64,000 nt of DNA from Phytoactinopolyspora halotolerans. GTDB lineage: Bacteria > Actinomycetota > Actinomycetes > Jiangellales > Jiangellaceae. Position 1 is the first letter of the stretch; each line of letters starts with the position of its first letter. The position numbers and the translations under genes were made by a program. The notes under the pieces were generated by a model that was not told where the DNA came from, searched no databases, and was given only the letters and a program-made list of their open reading frames with translations. The stretch lies in the NCBI RefSeq assembly GCF_010550675.1, contig NZ_JAAGOA010000030.1, positions 20,242-84,241 of the forward strand, in the 5' to 3' direction. Shown in pieces: positions 9,053 through 17,806 of this stretch.

Positions 9053-9712
9053 ATGAGTACCGACGAGGCACCCACCAAAGGGCGCGTCGCCAAGCGTCAG
9101 GCGATCCTGGAAGCCACCAGGGCGGTGCTGGCGCACACCGGGTACGCCGGCACCAGCATCGACTCGATCGCGCACCAGGCACAGGTGTCCACCCGGACCA
9201 TCTACAACCACTTCGGCAGCAAGGACGATCTCGTCAATCAGGTGCTCGTCGAGAGCACGACGACCGTGGCAGATGCGCTGACCGAACTCATCGACCAGCA
9301 CCTCGACCGTATCCGTGGCACAGCGGACCTCGAGGATGCCCTGGTCGACCTGGGCTGCGACTGGGTCAGGCTGCAGGACCGGTACGCCGACCACTTCTCC
9401 TTGGTGCGCCGGCTCGACGCCGCCGGTGAGCAGCTACCCGCCGACGTGTACGCCGCGTGGCATGCCACCGGGCCGGAACGGGCGCAGGCGACGCTCGCGC
9501 GCCACCTGCGCCTGTTGCGCAGCGAAGGGCTGCTCAGCTTCGCCGATCCGGAACGCGCCGCCAGCCACTACATCTATCTTGCCCTGGGCGAGGCTCTCGC
9601 CGAAGCGCGCCGTGGCGGAGTCGAGGCCGAACCGACGGCGATCGCGGCGTTGGTACGGGCGGGCGTGCACGCCTTCCTGCACGGACATCTGCCTCGACCG
9701 AGCGCGCCGTAA
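9053..9712 (+). CDS. TetR family transcriptional regulator
   Basis: 219 residues. ATG at 9053 follows GGGAG. The N-terminal HTH is canonical (AKRQAILEATRAVLAHTGYAG, then IDSIAHQAQVSTRTIYNHFGSKDDLV, about residues 13-62). The C-terminal ligand domain is all-helical and resembles the TetR_C AefR-like type. It probably represses the divergent MFS pump and itself through the dyads at 8989-9027 and is released by the pump's substrate (inference from arrangement). Confidence 0.9.
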   Translation: MSTDEAPTKGRVAKRQAILEATRAVLAHTGYAGTSIDSIAHQAQVSTRTIYNHFGSKDDLVNQVLVESTTTVADALTELIDQHLDRIRGTADLEDALVDLGCDWVRLQDRYADHFSLVRRLDAAGEQLPADVYAAWHATGPERAQATLARHLRLLRSEGLLSFADPERAASHYIYLALGEALAEARRGGVEAEPTAIAALVRAGVHAFLHGHLPRPSAP

Positions 9713-9732
9713 GATCACGACGCCGGCCCGCC

Positions 9733-10566
9733 CTACGCGTCGCGCCGCTGGAACATCGCGAACGTCACCGCCACGACAATCGCGGTGAAACCGCACATCA
9801 CACCGAAGCCGGCCCACGGTGACAGGCCGTCGTCGCCGTTGAGGACGAGCTGAAGTCCGGCATTGCTCGGCCAGTACGTGCTGACGGTCTCGCCCCAGGG
9901 CTCGGGCAGCGACTCCGCCAGCGACGGGATCAGCAGCACGCCGGACACCAGGGCGCCGATCGCCACCGCAGCCGAGCGGACGAGCACGCCGACGGCCAAG
10001 CCGAGCACAGCCAGAACACAGACATACAGCCCGGTGCCGAGCACCGAGCGCGCCACGTCCGCATACCCCAGCGCTTCAGGTGTCGCGTTCGGGATGTCGT
10101 TGCGGTCGAAGATCACCTGAGCGACGACGACCATGCCCAGCCCGGTCAGTACGCCCGCTGTCAGCGCGATCAACGCGATCACCGTCACCTTCGCGGCCAG
10201 CAACCGGCTCCGACGAGGCACGGCAGCCAGGCTGGGCCAGATCGTGCGCGTGGAATACTCCTGCGTCACCATCGAGATGCCGAGCGAACCGAGAGCGAAC
10301 TGGGCGAGGATCACGCCGTAGAGCGCGATCCCGAGCGGCAGGAAACCCGCCTGCTCCGAAGCCGGCAGATCGGCGTACTCGGCCGCGTTGGCGCTGCTCA
10401 CCAGGGTGCTCATGCCGAGGCCGATCAGCGCGAACCCCGCGACCGCGACCGCCGTCGACCTCAGCGTTCGCGCCTTCAGCCATTCGGCGGCCAACACGTC
10501 GGCGAACCCGACCCCGGTGGCCGTGGAGGCGCCCGCGCCCGCGACGGACATTCCGGCATTACTCAT
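9733..10566 (-). CDS. ABC-2 type transporter permease
   Basis: A 277-residue membrane subunit with about six helices. It begins MSNAGMSVAG and has the LAAEWLKARTLRSTAVAV motif typical of actinobacterial ABC-2 permeases (FADVLAAEWLKLRS-like). ATG at 10566 overlaps the stop of the ATPase gene (ATGA) and has a GGGGGAG ribosome site. It pairs with the upstream ATPase as an exporter, probably for a drug, peptide or lipid. The BcrAB/bacitracin-like class is likely but unproven. Confidence 0.88.
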   Translation of the reverse strand: MSNAGMSVAGAGASTATGVGFADVLAAEWLKARTLRSTAVAVAGFALIGLGMSTLVSSANAAEYADLPASEQAGFLPLGIALYGVILAQFALGSLGISMVTQEYSTRTIWPSLAAVPRRSRLLAAKVTVIALIALTAGVLTGLGMVVVAQVIFDRNDIPNATPEALGYADVARSVLGTGLYVCVLAVLGLAVGVLVRSAAVAIGALVSGVLLIPSLAESLPEPWGETVSTYWPSNAGLQLVLNGDDGLSPWAGFGVMCGFTAIVVAVTFAMFQRRDA

Positions 10567-11486
10567 CGCCACTCCCCCGCCACCGCTCTGTAGTCCACAT
10601 ACGCCCCCGTGAGCCGCATGAACGTCTCTTCCAGCGAAGCCACCTGCGGGGTGAGCTCCGAGATGTCCTCCCCGCCGGCGGCGGCAAGCGCTGAGATGCG
10701 TGTACTGTCCAGCCCGGAGACCAGCAGTGCTCCATCGGCCATCCGGCGCACGTCCGCTCCGGCCTCCACCACCGCCCGACTCAACGACTCGCCGTACCCG
10801 TCGGCCACCCGGACGAGCACGCGCGGCGTGTCGTCGCTCTTCAACAGCTGCTCCGTCGAGGCGTCAGCGACAATCGAGCCTCGGCCGATCACGATCAGGT
10901 GGTCGGCAATGTGCGTCATCTCGTTCAGCGCGTGACTGGACAGAAGGACGGTGCGCCCTTCACCGGCAAGATCCCGCAGCAGACCGCGAATCCAGTGCAT
11001 CCCCTCGGGATCGAGCCCGTTGGCGGGCTCGTCGAGAATCAGCACACCGGGGTCACCCAGCAACGCGGCCGCGATCCCCAGCCGCTGGGCCATCCCGAGC
11101 GAGAACGTCCCCGCACGTGTGTCCGCCGCGCCGTCGAGCCCCACCAACTCCAGCACCGCGTCCACCCGGCTACGGCCGATGCCGTTGCTACGCGCCAGAC
11201 ACCGCAGATGGTTGTAGGCCGTTCTCCGCGGATGAACCGCCCGCGCATCTAGCATCGCTCCTACCTCACGCATGGGAACCGGCAGATCGACATATCGGTG
11301 CCCGTTGACCGTCACGGAACCGGCGCTCGGCCGGTCAAGCCCCAGAATCATCCGCATCGTGGTGGTCTTCCCGGAACCGTTCGGCCCGAGAAATCCGGTC
11401 ACCTGCCCCGGCGGAATCCGGAAACTCAGGTCGTCCACCGCCAGCACATCGCCATACCGCTTGGTCAGACCAAGCGCCTCGATCAT
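10563..11486 (-). CDS. ABC transporter ATP-binding protein
   Basis: 307 residues. The start is one of two adjacent ATGs (11489/11486) after GGGAGG; the frame upstream is non-homologous. Walker A is GPNGSGKTTT, signature FSLGMAQRLG (degenerate LSGGQ), Walker B VLILDEPANGLDPEG, and the switch His lies in SSHALNEM. The C-terminal ~90 residues form the extension typical of BcrA-type export ATPases. It is the first gene of a two-gene exporter operon with the permease. No dedicated regulator is adjacent. Confidence 0.92.
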   Translation of the reverse strand: MIEALGLTKRYGDVLAVDDLSFRIPPGQVTGFLGPNGSGKTTTMRMILGLDRPSAGSVTVNGHRYVDLPVPMREVGAMLDARAVHPRRTAYNHLRCLARSNGIGRSRVDAVLELVGLDGAADTRAGTFSLGMAQRLGIAAALLGDPGVLILDEPANGLDPEGMHWIRGLLRDLAGEGRTVLLSSHALNEMTHIADHLIVIGRGSIVADASTEQLLKSDDTPRVLVRVADGYGESLSRAVVEAGADVRRMADGALLVSGLDSTRISALAAAGGEDISELTPQVASLEETFMRLTGAYVDYRAVAGEWR

Positions 11487-11625
11487 CATGCGCCTCCCGC
11501 GATCAGTTCGAATCATCGCTTCGACGCTACGGACCAGTTGTCGGCGACACCATGAAGCCGACCGCACAACAACGCCGGACAACCTCAGATGCTCAGCTGC
11601 GGAAAACCACACCCCGAGAGACCGC

Positions 11626-12633
11626 TTACCTTGTTGTATTGACGTCTGGGATGACCTGTATCTTGCGGCCCTTGCCGGCGGTGAACTGCTGGAGCGCTTC
11701 CGGGTAGTCATCCAGCGGGAGGCGGTGGCTGATGAATGCCTCTGGATCGATGAGTCCGCGGGTGAAGAGGTCCGCGGCGCGGTCGAAGGAGTGCAGCACG
11801 GCCATCGATCCGGTGATGGTGATCTCTTTGTTGTAGATCCGGAATGGTTCCCACTTGGCTTGGGCTTGTTCGGCGGCGACGCCGAACTGTAGGAAGGTTC
11901 CGCCCTTGCCGACGCGCTGTAACCCGTCTTCGATGGCTGAGATCACGCCGGTGCAGTCGATCACGACGTCCCATCCGCGGGGCATGTCGATCTGGTCGGC
12001 GCGGGTCACGGCATGGTCGCAGCCGAGTTTCTCGGCGGTGAGCAGTCTGTCCGGATTCACATCCACGATGTCGACCGAGGCCGCTCCTGCGTTCTTGGCG
12101 AGCTGGAGGTTCATCAGGCCCATTGTTCCGGCGCCGTAGATGAGGTAACGATCCCCGACAGGCCGGTGCAAGACGTCGAATCCGCGTACCGCGCAGGCGA
12201 GCGGTTCGATGAGGGCGGCGTCGGCCGCGCGTACGTGTGGCGGCAACTTCACGCAGTTGGCGGCCGGGGCGACGGCGTAGTCTGCGGCCCCACCCGCCGC
12301 GTTGACGCCGATGGCTGCCCACCGTTCGCACAGGTTGCCCCGCCCGCGGCCGCAGTAGTAACACTCGCCGCAATGCAACGACGGATCGACTGCCACTCGG
12401 TCTCCGATCGCGAGTTCGCTCACGTCTGCCCCAGCGGCCACGACTTCACCGGCGAACTCATGTCCCGGCACGACCGGCAGGGAAGGCGCGAACTCGCCCT
12501 CGAGAATGTGCAGGTCGGTTCCACATATGCCGCATCCCGCGACTTCCACTACCACTTCTCGCGGCGATGGCCGCGGGTCGTCCACGGTGGCGACCTCTAC
12601 CTGGCCGGGTGCGGTGATGACTACTGCTTTCAT
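11626..12633 (-). CDS. Zinc-dependent polyol/sorbitol-type dehydrogenase
   Basis: 335 residues of the medium-chain dehydrogenase family. Catalytic zinc site: CGICGTD, with His-Glu in PGHEFAGEV. Structural zinc site: CGECYYCGRGRGNLC (four cysteines). Rossmann motif: YGAGTMGLMNLQLAKNAGA. The closest types are L-iditol/sorbitol or L-threonine dehydrogenases. Its ATG at 12631-12633 overlaps the stop of the upstream permease gene, so it is the last gene of the CUT1 importer operon and probably oxidises the imported polyol to a ketose using NAD(P). The substrate is inferred only from context. Confidence 0.88.
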   Translation of the reverse strand: MKAVVITAPGQVEVATVDDPRPSPREVVVEVAGCGICGTDLHILEGEFAPSLPVVPGHEFAGEVVAAGADVSELAIGDRVAVDPSLHCGECYYCGRGRGNLCERWAAIGVNAAGGAADYAVAPAANCVKLPPHVRAADAALIEPLACAVRGFDVLHRPVGDRYLIYGAGTMGLMNLQLAKNAGAASVDIVDVNPDRLLTAEKLGCDHAVTRADQIDMPRGWDVVIDCTGVISAIEDGLQRVGKGGTFLQFGVAAEQAQAKWEPFRIYNKEITITGSMAVLHSFDRAADLFTRGLIDPEAFISHRLPLDDYPEALQQFTAGKGRKIQVIPDVNTTR

Positions 12634-13538
12634 TTGATCGCTCCGAGGGAAAGGCCGCGCACGAGCTGATTCTGCGCGGCGAAGCCGATGATGAGTACGG
12701 GCAGGGAGAGCAGGGTCGCGGCGGCGCACAGCCGGGCCAGGAAGAGACCCTCGTTGGTGATGAACCCGACGAGGAAGACCGGCGCGGTCGAAGCCCGCGT
12801 AGCAGTCAGGTTGAGCGCGAAGAGGAACTCGTTCCAGGAGAAGATGATGCAGATGAGCGCCGTCGCGGCGATCCCCGGCATCGCGATCGGCCGGACCACG
12901 TGCCAGAGCACGTGCAGCAGATTGGCCCCGTCGACCTGTGCCGCTTCCAGCACCTCGCGCGGCACCTCGGCCAGGAAGGATCGCAGCATCCAGATGGCGA
13001 TCGGCATGTTCATCGCCGTGTAGAAGACCACCAGGGTCCACACGTTGTCCAGCATGTTCAGTCGCTGGACGACGAGGTAGACGGGAAGCAGCGCCGCGAT
13101 CAGCGGGAGCATCTTGGTCGACAGCAGGAAGAACATGACGTCGGTCCAGCGCTTGACCGGTTTGATGCTCAGTGCGTAGGCCGCTGGGACGGCCAGCATC
13201 ACCACCAGAAGGGTGGATACGCAGCTGGCCATGGCCGAGTTGATCAAGAACGGCGTGACTCCCCGGTCGAAGAGCTGTCCGTACTGCTCGAAGGTGAGCT
13301 CCGCGAACAGCGACGGCGGGTTGGTTGCGGCGTCCACCTCGCGGTGGAACGACGTCAGCGCCATCCACGCCACCGGCGCGAAAAATAACAGCGTCATCGT
13401 CCACGCGACGAGTGCCCAGCGGATCCCACCACGGTGTACGTCGGACGTCACACCACGGTGCCGCGGCCTCGGTGGCACGCCCGTCTTGTGTGGGGCAGGC
13501 CTCCGGTCGACGAACTCGGCAGAGACGGTACCGGTCAT
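12630..13538 (-). CDS. Carbohydrate ABC transporter permease (CUT1, MalG-like)
   Basis: 302 residues with six membrane helices (the first near FFAPVAWMALTSF). The EAA loop reads EAAQVDGANLLHVLWHVVRPI, which docks the ATPase. ATG at 13538 gives a four-base overlap with the preceding permease, and the stop overlaps the dehydrogenase start. The N-terminal ~40 residues are proline/arginine-rich. It forms a heterodimeric channel with the 13535-14494 product. No ATPase is encoded in this operon, so a shared MsmK/MsiK-type ATPase elsewhere is presumed. Confidence 0.92.
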   Translation of the reverse strand: MTGTVSAEFVDRRPAPHKTGVPPRPRHRGVTSDVHRGGIRWALVAWTMTLLFFAPVAWMALTSFHREVDAATNPPSLFAELTFEQYGQLFDRGVTPFLINSAMASCVSTLLVVMLAVPAAYALSIKPVKRWTDVMFFLLSTKMLPLIAALLPVYLVVQRLNMLDNVWTLVVFYTAMNMPIAIWMLRSFLAEVPREVLEAAQVDGANLLHVLWHVVRPIAMPGIAATALICIIFSWNEFLFALNLTATRASTAPVFLVGFITNEGLFLARLCAAATLLSLPVLIIGFAAQNQLVRGLSLGAIK

Positions 13539-14494
13539 CGGGTCACCTCCTCGTGGAACAGCGAGGAGACGACCCGCAATGCGAAGATCGACACGATGAT
13601 GGTTCCCACCACGGCGACGACTCCCGCCGCGGCCGCCTCGCCGTACTCGTACTCGCGGAACATGGTCAGGTAGATCTCGTACGGCAGGTTGGTGGTCGCC
13701 GCACCCGGCCCGCCCTGGGTGATGGTGAAGACGTGGTCGAACGCCTGCACCACGTAGATCGCCCCCAGCAGCGCCGCCAGCTCCAGGTACCGGCGCAGGT
13801 GCGGCAGGGTCAGGAATCGGAACGTGGCGACGCCCGACGCGCCGTCCACACGCGCCGCTTCGAGAACGTCGTTCGACTGCGATTGCAGGCCTGCGAGCAG
13901 GATCAGCATCATGAACGGAGTCCATTGCCACACGAGCGAGGCGACGAGCGCCGGCATCGGGAAGCTGTCCACCCACGAGATCACCGGTCCCCGGTCGGCA
14001 CCGAACAGTTGCCACACGGCGTTGAGCGTTCCATTGATCAACCCGTATTCGGGGTTGTAGATCGCGTGTTTCCACAGCAGCGCCGCGGCCATGGGCATGA
14101 CCAGGAAGGGCGCGATCAGCAGCGTCCGGGCGAGGCCACGCCCGACGAACTTCCGGTCGAGCAACACCGCGAGCAGCAGCCCGAGAAGCAGGCTGAGAAT
14201 CACCACCGATGCCGTCAGGGTCACCGTGTTCACCGCCGCGGAGCGCAGTCGCTCGTCGGTGAACACCGTGACATAGTTCGTCAGGCCGCTGAACGAGCGT
14301 TGCCCTGGGCTCAGGACGTTCCATTGGAACGAGGAGATGACCAGCGTGGTCAGGAACGGCAGCTGTGTCACCACGATGACGAGCACCAGCGCGGGCAGCA
14401 GCGGCGCACGTCGCAGCCACCGCTGTCGCCGCCCCCCTTTCGTCATGCGCGAGCGGGCGTCGACCTCCGCAGCGGACTCGGCCATGGTCACCAT
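13535..14494 (-). CDS. Carbohydrate ABC transporter permease (CUT1, MalF-like)
   Basis: 319 residues. After a basic N-terminus there are six helices, beginning APLLPALVLVIVVTQLPFL. The EAA loop is EAARVDGASGVATFRFLTLP, and FTITQGGPGAATTNLPYEIY is the conserved sugar-permease segment. It belongs to the mannitol/sorbitol (SmoF-like) branch by general appearance. It lies 19 bases after the solute-binding gene and overlaps the second permease. Confidence 0.92.
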   Translation of the reverse strand: MVTMAESAAEVDARSRMTKGGRRQRWLRRAPLLPALVLVIVVTQLPFLTTLVISSFQWNVLSPGQRSFSGLTNYVTVFTDERLRSAAVNTVTLTASVVILSLLLGLLLAVLLDRKFVGRGLARTLLIAPFLVMPMAAALLWKHAIYNPEYGLINGTLNAVWQLFGADRGPVISWVDSFPMPALVASLVWQWTPFMMLILLAGLQSQSNDVLEAARVDGASGVATFRFLTLPHLRRYLELAALLGAIYVVQAFDHVFTITQGGPGAATTNLPYEIYLTMFREYEYGEAAAAGVVAVVGTIIVSIFALRVVSSLFHEEVTR

Positions 14495-14513
14495 GAGAGG
14501 TTCCCGTCCCTGT

Positions 14514-15893
14514 TCAGCGGTAGTTCTCGGCGATGGTCTCGGCCAGCTCCTGGCCGTTCTCGAGTGCGTCCTCCACGCTCCCCTGACCCGCGATGGCCGC
14601 GCTGATCTCTTGCGACACCTTGGTGCCGAGATCGGCGAACTCCGGAATCGTCACGTACTGCACCCCCACCGTCGGGCGCGGCTGCACACCCGGGTCGACC
14701 GGGTCCGCCTCCTCAATGGCCTGCAACGTTATCTGCCCGAAGGCCTCGGCGGCCTCCGCATACTCGGGGATGTCGTAGGTACTCTGCCGCTTGCCCGCCG
14801 GCACCCGCGACCAACCGAGTTCCTCACCCACGAGTTCCTCGTACTCCTTACTCGTGGCCCAATGCGCGAACTCCTGCGCAGCCTCCGGCTGCTGGGTCGT
14901 CTCCGGGACGGCCAGCGCCCACACCCACAGCCATCCACTGGCGTCGGTCTGAACGACGGGCGCGTGCACATAGCCCACATCCCCGGCGACCTTGCTGGCG
15001 GCTGGATCCTCGAGCGGACCCGAGGCGCTGGTCGCGTCGTACCACATGGCCGCGTTTCCCTGACCGAACGTGTTGAGGCATTCGGTGAATCCAGACTGCG
15101 CGGCGCCCGCCTGCCCGTGTTCGCGGACCAGCTCGACGTAGAACTCCACTGCTTCCCGGAATTCTGGCGCGTCCACCTCGGCATCCCAGTCCTCAGTGAA
15201 CCAGGTTCCGCCGAAGGTGTTGACCACCGTCGTCAACGGCGCGAACAGCTCACCCCAACCCGGCAGCCCACGCAGGCAGATCCCAGCCATGTCCGAACGC
15301 GCCTCGTCGACCTCCGCCGCGAGATCCGCGATCTCTGGCCAGGTCGGACGCTCGGGCATGGTGAGGCCCTCGTCCTCGAACACATCGGTCCGATACATCA
15401 GGAACGACGACTCCCCATAAAAGGGCAACGCGTATACGCCGCCGTCAGGCCCCCCGAGCGACGTCACCATGGGATCGAGCAGATCGCCGTAGTCGTAGCT
15501 CTGATCCCCGGAGGCGGCATCGCCAAGCTCGGCGAGCCAGCCGTTCTCCGCCCAGATCGGCACCTCATAGCCGCCCACAGTCACCACGTCATACTGACCG
15601 CCCTGCGTCGCAACATCCTGTGTGACGCGGTCACGCAGCTCGCTCGTGGGGAGGATCGTGAAATTGACATCGATGCCGGTATCCGCGGTGAAATTGTCCT
15701 CGGTAAGTTGGGCTAGGTCCTCCATCTGAGGATTGCCCACCATCAACACATTGACGGCCCCGGAGTCACCGTCTCCAGCGCTCCCATCTCCGCCGCTACT
15801 ACCCCCGGCCCCCGCACATGAGGCGAGAAGAACGGATACCGCACCGAGTACGGAAACGACGCTCAACGCGCGTCGCAGATTCTGTCGAGACAT
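14514..15893 (-). CDS. Sugar/polyol-binding lipoprotein of CUT1 ABC importer
   Basis: 459 residues. ATG at 15893 is supported by GGAGAGGA upstream and by the lipoprotein signal MSRQNLRRALSVVSVLGAVS ending at the lipobox LLASC. Upstream in-frame ATGs would prevent export. A glycine/serine linker follows, then a type-1 extracellular solute-binding fold (NVLMVGNPQMEDLAQL, DVVTVGGYEVPIWAENGWL). The family is close to mannitol/sorbitol-binding proteins (inference from general similarity and the neighbouring zinc dehydrogenase). It is the first gene of a four-gene operon. No regulator is dedicated to this operon; the IclR protein at 23.2 kb is the nearest. Confidence 0.9.
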   Translation of the reverse strand: MSRQNLRRALSVVSVLGAVSVLLASCAGAGGSSGGDGSAGDGDSGAVNVLMVGNPQMEDLAQLTEDNFTADTGIDVNFTILPTSELRDRVTQDVATQGGQYDVVTVGGYEVPIWAENGWLAELGDAASGDQSYDYGDLLDPMVTSLGGPDGGVYALPFYGESSFLMYRTDVFEDEGLTMPERPTWPEIADLAAEVDEARSDMAGICLRGLPGWGELFAPLTTVVNTFGGTWFTEDWDAEVDAPEFREAVEFYVELVREHGQAGAAQSGFTECLNTFGQGNAAMWYDATSASGPLEDPAASKVAGDVGYVHAPVVQTDASGWLWVWALAVPETTQQPEAAQEFAHWATSKEYEELVGEELGWSRVPAGKRQSTYDIPEYAEAAEAFGQITLQAIEEADPVDPGVQPRPTVGVQYVTIPEFADLGTKVSQEISAAIAGQGSVEDALENGQELAETIAENYR

Positions 15894-16073
15894 GGACGGT
15901 CCTCTCCTACGACCGCGCAGCATCACGCGGGCTATACGACGGGAAATGAATGTTGATCGCGACGGTTCACGCCGTCGCTTTGGGTTTGACCCAGCCGAAT
16001 CCGCTGTTGCGGAGACTCGCTCAGGCTGGAAGGCTCCAGCGATCATCGACGGCCACGGCATGCTTCTGCCGTG

Positions 16074-16946
16074 TCAGGGCATCAGGCCTGCATCGTCGGT
16101 CAGGTCGGCCCTACGGACACGGCCGACGGTTACCACGGGGTTGCTGATTTCGCCTATGCCAGCGATGCTGACCGTGACGATGTCACCTTCCATCAGGGTG
16201 AAACGCCGATCGGGCACGATACCGGTGCCGGTAAGCAACACCGCGCCGTACGGGTGCTCGAGAGCTTGGAAGAGCCAGCCGGCCAGCTCCGGGACGGTAC
16301 GACGCATCTGCACGGTGGACGTCTTGCTGTTCACGACGGCTTCGTCGCCACGCCACACGCACAGTGATATCTCGAACGGGCCGTCACCCGCCTCCCATAC
16401 CGGAACGATCTCGGGCCCGAGAGCGCAGGCGCTGTTGTACACCTTGGCCTGGGGAAGGTAGAGCGGGTTGTCGCCCTCGATGGACCGACTGCTCATGTCA
16501 TTGCCGGGAAGATATCCGAACAGCTCACCGCCGCTGGTCAGCACCAGCCCCAGCTCCGCCTCCGGTACGTTCCAATCGGAGTCGGCGCGGATGCCGACTG
16601 TCTGGCCGTGGGTGACGACGCGTTCAGCGGTCGACTTGAAGAACAGTTCCGGACGTTCGGCGTCGTACACATGATCGTAGACGTCTGCGTGGCCGGACTC
16701 CTCGACCCGGCCCTGACGGCTGCGCAGGTATGTCACCCCGGAAGCCCACACCTCCTGCCGGTCCACGGGCGGGAGGACACGGTCCGCCACCACCTCGTCC
16801 GCCGCCTCCTCGCAGCGGTGCCTGGCCTCTTCCACTGGCAGCGCCAGCAGGTCGGCCAGCGCAGCATCCAGCCGATACAGCCGGCCTCCACGGGCCACCG
16901 CCCACGCCGGCGTGCCGTCCGCGTCGACATGCACCAGGGAGGTCAT
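16074..16946 (-). CDS. Fumarylacetoacetate hydrolase family 2-keto-3-deoxy-aldonate dehydratase
   Basis: 290 residues with the FAH fold. Features are WASGVTYLRSR, the metal-binding E-x-E segment VPEAELGLVL, GNDMSSRSIEGDNPLYLPQAK, and LLTGTGIVP near the C-terminus. Members of this size next to 2-oxoglutarate-semialdehyde dehydrogenase convert 2-keto-3-deoxy-D-arabinonate/xylonate to 2-oxoglutarate semialdehyde (KdaD/XylX type). That role is assigned here from family plus neighbours. Its ATG overlaps the stop of the sugar ABC ATPase by four bases, so transport and catabolism are coupled. Confidence 0.82.
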   Translation of the reverse strand: MTSLVHVDADGTPAWAVARGGRLYRLDAALADLLALPVEEARHRCEEAADEVVADRVLPPVDRQEVWASGVTYLRSRQGRVEESGHADVYDHVYDAERPELFFKSTAERVVTHGQTVGIRADSDWNVPEAELGLVLTSGGELFGYLPGNDMSSRSIEGDNPLYLPQAKVYNSACALGPEIVPVWEAGDGPFEISLCVWRGDEAVVNSKTSTVQMRRTVPELAGWLFQALEHPYGAVLLTGTGIVPDRRFTLMEGDIVTVSIAGIGEISNPVVTVGRVRRADLTDDAGLMP

Positions 16947-17806
16947 CGAGGTCCGCTCCCAGCCGTGTCCACGTCGTCGCCGGCATCGGCGGGTACCGCG
17001 GCGGACGTACGGGCCCCGGTGATATATCCGACCACCTCATCCGGCGAGGTGTCGCCGCGATCGAGATCCGCCACGAGCCTTCCTTGCCGAAGCACGACGA
17101 TCCTGGTCGCGATCCGGAAGATGTGCTCGATGTTGTGGCTCACCACGATCAGCGGGATGCCCTGGGCGGCGACGTCCTCGATCAGCTGAAGTGCTTCCTC
17201 GGATTCTTGGACACCCAGCGCCGCCGTCGGCTCGTCGAGGATCAGTAACTTGCTGCCCCACAGCGCGGTCCGGGCGATGGCGGTGGCCTGGCGCTGGCCA
17301 CCGGACATCGTCCCGACGGGAGAGCGCACCGACGGGATCGTGACCTTCAACTCGGCCAACGCCCGCTCGGCGTGTTTCGACATCGCCGGCAGGTCCAAGA
17401 TCCCGAAGAGACGGCCGATGACACCCCATCGGGTGGGTTCACGGCCCAGGTACAGGTTCCCGCCCACGTCGACGTGGGCGACGAGCGCGAGGTCCTGATA
17501 GACGGTCTCGATACCGAGCTTGCGCGCGTCCGCCGGGGTGTGCAGTCGCGCCGGGGCTCCGTCGATGTGGATCTCCCCCGATGTCGGCTGAAAGGCACCT
17601 GACAGCGCCTTGACGAGTGTGGACTTCCCGGCCCCGTTATCGCCGACGAGGGCAACCACTTCGCCTGGATAAATCTCAAGGTTCACTTCGCTCAGCGCGC
17701 GCACCGAGCCATACCACTTGCTCAGGCCTATGGTCCGTACGGCGGGTGTACCCAGCCGTCCAGGAGCGTGTTCGGACATGTCCACTGCGTTCTGCTGGTC
17801 CGTCAT
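16943..17806 (-). CDS. Sugar ABC transporter ATP-binding protein (single-domain, FrcA-like)
   Basis: 287 residues. Walker A is GDNGAGKST, signature TMSGGQRQ, Walker B LLILDEPTAALG, and H-loop VVSHN. Unlike RbsA/XylG, which have two fused ATPase domains (~500 aa), this has a single domain, as in the fructose FrcA type, and must act as a homodimer. ATG at 17806 overlaps the binding-protein stop by four bases. The first ~25 residues are a non-conserved lead (MTDQQNAVDMSEHAPGRLG). Confidence 0.9.
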   Translation of the reverse strand: MTDQQNAVDMSEHAPGRLGTPAVRTIGLSKWYGSVRALSEVNLEIYPGEVVALVGDNGAGKSTLVKALSGAFQPTSGEIHIDGAPARLHTPADARKLGIETVYQDLALVAHVDVGGNLYLGREPTRWGVIGRLFGILDLPAMSKHAERALAELKVTIPSVRSPVGTMSGGQRQATAIARTALWGSKLLILDEPTAALGVQESEEALQLIEDVAAQGIPLIVVSHNIEHIFRIATRIVVLRQGRLVADLDRGDTSPDEVVGYITGARTSAAVPADAGDDVDTAGSGPR